Assembly: GCA_023381945.1 (NCBI GenBank)
Contig: JAMCQY010000014.1
Span: 1 to 7,633 of the forward strand
DNA from: Deltaproteobacteria bacterium
GTDB lineage: Bacteria; Desulfobacterota; Desulfobaccia; Desulfobaccales; 0-14-0-80-60-11
Length of the DNA: 7,633 bases
Direction of reading: 5' to 3'
The translations under genes and the position numbers were made by a program. The notes below the pieces were generated by a model. The model did not search any database, was not told where the DNA came from, and was given only the letters and a program-made list of their open reading frames with translations. The stretch's first letter is position 1. Every line of letters starts with the position of its first letter. Of this stretch, positions 5,375 through 7,633 are shown one piece after another.

Positions 5375-5422
5375 AGCGGGCGTCCCCCGCCCGCTAATTT
5401 TAGGCGGCCAGGGACGGCCGCC
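5375..5422. repeat. Tandem-hairpin element C (two palindromes)
   Basis: AGCGGGCG (5375-5382) pairs with CGCCCGCT (5388-5395) around five bases. GGCGGCC (5403-5409) pairs with GGCCGCC (5416-5422) around six bases. All arms are perfect. The two-hairpin architecture matches element A at 4469-4518, although the arm sequences are only partly alike (both contain GCGGGC). It lies between the small cysteine-rich ORF and hypA and may end the upstream minus-strand transcript. Confidence 0.65.
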
Positions 5423-5431
5423 CTACCTGAA

Positions 5432-5620
5432 CTATTTTAAATCAGCACCTGTCCCGGAGGATGAGCCTTTTTCTTCCCAGGCACAGGGCGCATTCTTATG
5501 CACCAGCCGTTCCAGCCGGGTACAATACAGCGCCGCAAAGGTTCGGCAAGAACCGGCGCCGTCCACGGCCGCAGCCTCAGGGAAGGAAGCATATTCACAG
5601 GAGAGGTCGCACCATTTCAT
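5432..5620 (-). CDS. Small cysteine-rich protein, probable
   Basis: This 62-residue ORF starts MKWCDLSCEYASFP and has five cysteines: C4-x3-C8-x16-C25-x7-C33-x12-C46. The C-terminus, after about residue 48, is Ser/Gly-rich and looks unconserved. The spaced cysteines and the phrase GSCRTFAALYC suggest a metal- or cluster-binding mini-protein. I have the impression of similar small proteins in anaerobes but cannot name a family. It starts nine bases after the stop of the HicB-like gene on the same strand, yet no purine-rich ribosome site precedes its ATG (the bases before it are CCAACAACC), so it may depend on translation of the gene before it. That weakens the call, but the cysteine pattern makes a chance frame unlikely. 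Element C follows directly after its stop. Confidence 0.58.
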   Translation of the reverse strand: MKWCDLSCEYASFPEAAAVDGAGSCRTFAALYCTRLERLVHKNAPCAWEEKGSSSGTGADLK

Positions 5621-5629
5621 GGTTGTTGG

Positions 5630-5785
5630 TTAACAAAAACTTTCCAAATAGAGTTCCACCGCTTCCTTAAGGTTGGCCTTGGCCTCTTCGATAGTTTTTC
5701 CCTGGCTCACCACGCCTAATTCCACGCAATGGGCCACGTACCAGGTCTCTTCTTTGGTAATTACCGCGGTAAATTTTTTGGTCAT
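5630..5785 (-). CDS. Short HicB-like (solo antitoxin fold) protein
   Basis: The frame encodes 51 residues beginning MTKKFTAVITKEETWYVAHC and including SQGKTIEEAKANLKEAVELY. This is the HicB-like fold (a partial RNase H-like domain), with the WYVAHCVELG strand-turn and the helix that follows SQGKT. It ends at SFC and TAA, about 15-20 residues short of the usual 65-75, so the C-terminal end is trimmed. The start is well supported by AAGGGGGT (5791-5798) five bases upstream, and it begins 18 bases after the stop of the nuclease-like gene. No HicA toxin is visible on either side, so it is either an orphan or one of the many HicB-like proteins that do not belong to a toxin-antitoxin pair. Reading the AT-rich neighbour as a partner is only inference. 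Confidence 0.75.
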   Translation of the reverse strand: MTKKFTAVITKEETWYVAHCVELGVVSQGKTIEEAKANLKEAVELYLESFC

Positions 5786-5803
5786 TTTACACCCCCTTCC
5801 TCG

Positions 5804-6367
5804 TTATCGGTGCCCAAATCTTTTGCCATACCGGGGGCGTCTAATCTGAACTTCGCCATTGGAGGAATAAGCAAAAATAAACTCATGACTTGTGTTTGGG
5901 TGCAGTAGTTGAAAGTTCCCATAACATGGTTCATATTTAACAAAACCCAAACCTTCCTGTTGCATAATACTGGCAATGAACTCTGCTGTATCTCTATATG
6001 GAAATAAAAATATCATTGATAATTCTGCTTTGCCATTTGGTAGCGAATATATACGTGATTGGTAATCTAATATTTGAGCGATGGCTTTACCTGGCTTTTT
6101 ATTAATCAGAGATGATGATTTAACCTCTACTCCAATACATCCGATTTCCCAACCAATCTTTTCTAACAAATCAGTCGGCTCCAAAATAAAATCAATTTTC
6201 CCACTGGTAGGTACTTTTTTATTATCCCAATAAGCGAATAATCTCTTTAGTTTCTTAACATAAATTGCTTCTCCTTTACATTCCCTATAGATATTAAAAT
6301 AATCACTGGGAACACAATTAATAAAGTTCTCGGCTGCTTGCTTTTCAGTGAGAATCCTATTTCGCAT
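5804..6367 (-). CDS. AT-rich PD-(D/E)XK nuclease-like protein, unrecognised family
   Basis: The 187-residue protein contains KIDFILEP (D59), a predicted strand GCIGVEVKSSS (E81-x-K83) and a helix with KAIAQILDYQSRIY (Q98, Q103). The D-x21-E-x-K order followed by a Gln-bearing helix is the PD-(D/E)XK nuclease core, as in restriction, repair and Holliday-junction enzymes. No DNA-binding or motor domain is attached and no methyltransferase is near. Base composition is unlike the neighbours: hand counts give 17/60 G+C at 6001-6060 and 18/60 at 6181-6240, against 40/60 in purC at 3421-3480. This suggests acquisition by transfer. No clear ribosome site precedes the ATG at 6365-6367; an imperfect inverted repeat, AACAT/ATGTT, abuts it. 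The last 20 residues are more GC-rich and basic. A solo endonuclease, phage-derived gene or defence component is possible; the substrate is unknown. Confidence 0.7.
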   Translation of the reverse strand: MRNRILTEKQAAENFINCVPSDYFNIYRECKGEAIYVKKLKRLFAYWDNKKVPTSGKIDFILEPTDLLEKIGWEIGCIGVEVKSSSLINKKPGKAIAQILDYQSRIYSLPNGKAELSMIFLFPYRDTAEFIASIMQQEGLGFVKYEPCYGNFQLLHPNTSHEFIFAYSSNGEVQIRRPRYGKRFGHR

Positions 6368-6399
6368 AACATTAATTATGTTTTAACAGTACAGATGTA

Positions 6400-6420
6400 G
6401 GGTGCGCAAATTGCGCACCC
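6400..6420. repeat. Perfect palindrome between alaS and the nuclease-like gene
   Basis: GGGTGCGCAA (6400-6409) and TTGCGCACCC (6411-6420) pair perfectly around one central base. The palindrome begins six bases past the alaS stop. There is no T-run, so it is not a classical terminator; it may be a dispersed repeat marking the insertion boundary or may protect the alaS 3' end. The same GTAGGGTGC lead-in occurs at the purC stop (3684-3692), but without a second arm. Confidence 0.7.
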
Positions 6421-6426
6421 CACACT

Positions 6427-7633
6427 TTACCCCTTCGCCTTCTTCGCCACCACCCCGTAAGCCTGTTCCAGGGCCTGGGGGATGCCGGACAGGTCCGGGC
6501 CGCCGGCCTGGGCCATGTCGGGGCGGCCGCCGCCGCTGCCACCCACCGCGGGCGCAATGGCCTTGATGATCTCCCCGGCGGGGAACTTTTTGGTCAGGTC
6601 CTTGGTGACCAGGGCGATGAGCATGGCTTTTTCCCCGGTCGCGGCGCCCAGCACCACGATGCCGCTCTGCAGGCGTTGCTGGAGCTTCACGGCAAAATCG
6701 CGCAGCGCCTTGGGGTCGCCGGCCTCCACCTTCAGGGCCAGGACCGGCACACCCTCAATTTGACGCACTTGATCCAGCAGGTCTCCGGCCTGGGCGGCAG
6801 CCAGCCTGCCCTTCAATGCCTCCATCTCCTTTTCCAGGTCACGTTGGCGCTTTAAGACCTTATCCAGGCGGGAGATCAGGTCTGTGCGGCTTCCCTTCAT
6901 CAGGGCCGCGGCCTGGTCCAGTTCCCGGCCCAGTTCCTGGGTCAGAACGACGGCCTCCGGGCCGCAGACCGCTTCGATGCGCCGGATGCCCGCGGCCACT
7001 GAAGCCTCGGAGGTAATTTTACAAAACCCCAAATCGCCGGTGCGCTCCACGTGGGTCCCGCCGCAGAGCTCCTGGCTCAACCCCGGGATGGCCACCACTC
7101 GCACCTCTTCACCGTATTTTTCCTCGAACAAGGCGGTGGCGCCCCGCTCCATGGCCTCGGCCATGGACAGCTTGTCGGTGAGCACCGGCAGATTGTCCGC
7201 TACTGCTTCATTCAGGTCCAGCTCGATCCGCTCCACTTCCTCAGGAGGAATGGCCTGAAAATGCGTGAAATCGAAGCGCATTCTTTCCGGTTCCACCAAA
7301 GAGCCGGATTGTTTGACGTGTTCACCCAAATGCCGCCGCAGCACCGCTTGCAGGATATGGGTGGCGGTGTGGTGCCGGGCGATGCGGCGGCGCCGGGCCG
7401 GGTCCACTTCTAAATGGGCCGCGTCGTTGACCTTGACCGTTCCCTCCTCCACTACCCCCTGGTGGATGAACAGGTCATTGGGCAGGCGCTGGGTGTCGGT
7501 CACGCGGATGCGCCAGCCGTCGCCGCTGATGAGGCCGGTATCGCCCACCTGGCCGCCGGATTCGCCATAAAACGGGGTGGCGGCGGTGATTACCTCCACT
7601 TCGTCGCCCGCTTCGGCCTGTTCGTGGTGACCC
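6427..7633 (-). CDS. alaS: Alanyl-tRNA synthetase, C-terminal 401 residues (cut by window edge)
   Basis: AlaRS charges tRNA-Ala and clears mischarged Ser/Gly through its editing domain. The frame enters at the right edge with no start in the window and stops with TAA at 6427-6429. About 401 of the usual 870-880 residues are present. Counting from the edge, TPFYGESGGQVGDTG marks the start of the editing region. The zinc/editing motif H-x3-H is HTATH (88-92) and C-x3-H is CGGTH (190-194). A coiled-coil linker (about 235-285) leads to the C-Ala domain with GGSGGGRPDMAQAGG (364-378). All expected editing residues are present. A GTG inside the frame at 7599 is an internal codon, not the start. The aminoacylation domain, tRNA-recognition domain and promoter lie outside the window. 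The palindrome at 6400-6420 follows directly. Confidence 0.98.
   Translation of the reverse strand, partial: GHHEQAEAGDEVEVITAATPFYGESGGQVGDTGLISGDGWRIRVTDTQRLPNDLFIHQGVVEEGTVKVNDAAHLEVDPARRRRIARHHTATHILQAVLRRHLGEHVKQSGSLVEPERMRFDFTHFQAIPPEEVERIELDLNEAVADNLPVLTDKLSMAEAMERGATALFEEKYGEEVRVVAIPGLSQELCGGTHVERTGDLGFCKITSEASVAAGIRRIEAVCGPEAVVLTQELGRELDQAAALMKGSRTDLISRLDKVLKRQRDLEKEMEALKGRLAAAQAGDLLDQVRQIEGVPVLALKVEAGDPKALRDFAVKLQQRLQSGIVVLGAATGEKAMLIALVTKDLTKKFPAGEIIKAIAPAVGGSGGGRPDMAQAGGPDLSGIPQALEQAYGVVAKKAKG

Noticed and set aside
4944..5633. Plus-strand open frame of 229 codons across hypA and its upstream region
   Set aside because: It runs antisense to a clear HypA and through several palindromic repeats, with no recognisable domain.
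5300..5785. HicA toxin partner for the HicB-like protein
   Set aside because: I read the flanking frames on both strands and saw no short dsRBD-like HicA pattern; the following ORF is cysteine-rich and unrelated.
6372..6557. Minus-strand 61-codon frame at the end of alaS
   Set aside because: It is an out-of-frame shadow of the glycine-rich C-Ala segment of alaS.

Overview
The window looks like chromosomal DNA from a GC-rich, probably anaerobic bacterium. A hypA nickel chaperone and a cysteine-rich DUF2284 protein point to anaerobic metal metabolism. The short palindromic spacers (for example 4676-4714 and 5326-5346) are of the kind I associate with Desulfobacterota (former Deltaproteobacteria). 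That lineage is an inference from style and was not tested by search.

Left part (1-1202). Two minus-strand genes lie head to tail: a CDP-alcohol phosphatidyltransferase (269-871) and then the first 76 codons of a HAD-IB phosphatase (1-229). Together they could make and dephosphorylate a phospholipid headgroup. A 331-base divergent spacer (872-1202) holds a candidate promoter for the minus-strand pair and a terminator-like hairpin with six T's on the plus strand.

Plus-strand cluster (1203-4396). A 531-residue membrane protein fuses a degenerate Ser/Thr kinase domain, lacking both catalytic aspartates, to a transmembrane helix and a C-terminal SPOR (peptidoglycan-binding) domain. Its stop codon overlaps the start of purC (SAICAR synthetase). 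A DUF2284 metal-binding protein follows 66 bases after purC. The three are probably co-transcribed, so an envelope sensor-like protein is translationally linked to a housekeeping purine gene.

Convergent junk zone (4397-4924). This holds tandem hairpins, a stretch of orphan coding-like sequence, a palindromic element with a T-run, a frameshifted 3' end of what may be a hydrogenase maturation protease, and a CGCAAAG short repeat. It reads as gene decay seeded with small dispersed repeats.

Minus-strand run (4925-7633). In order of transcription: the 3' part of alaS (entering from the right edge), a perfect 10-bp-arm palindrome, a strikingly AT-rich PD-(D/E)XK nuclease-like gene, a short HicB-like protein, a small cysteine-rich protein, three further hairpins, and hypA with a TTG start. 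The nuclease-like gene and perhaps its HicB-like neighbour look like an acquired insertion between alaS and hypA.

I found no tRNA, rRNA, CRISPR array, full insertion sequence or origin. The most unusual item is the pseudokinase-SPOR fusion coupled to purC.
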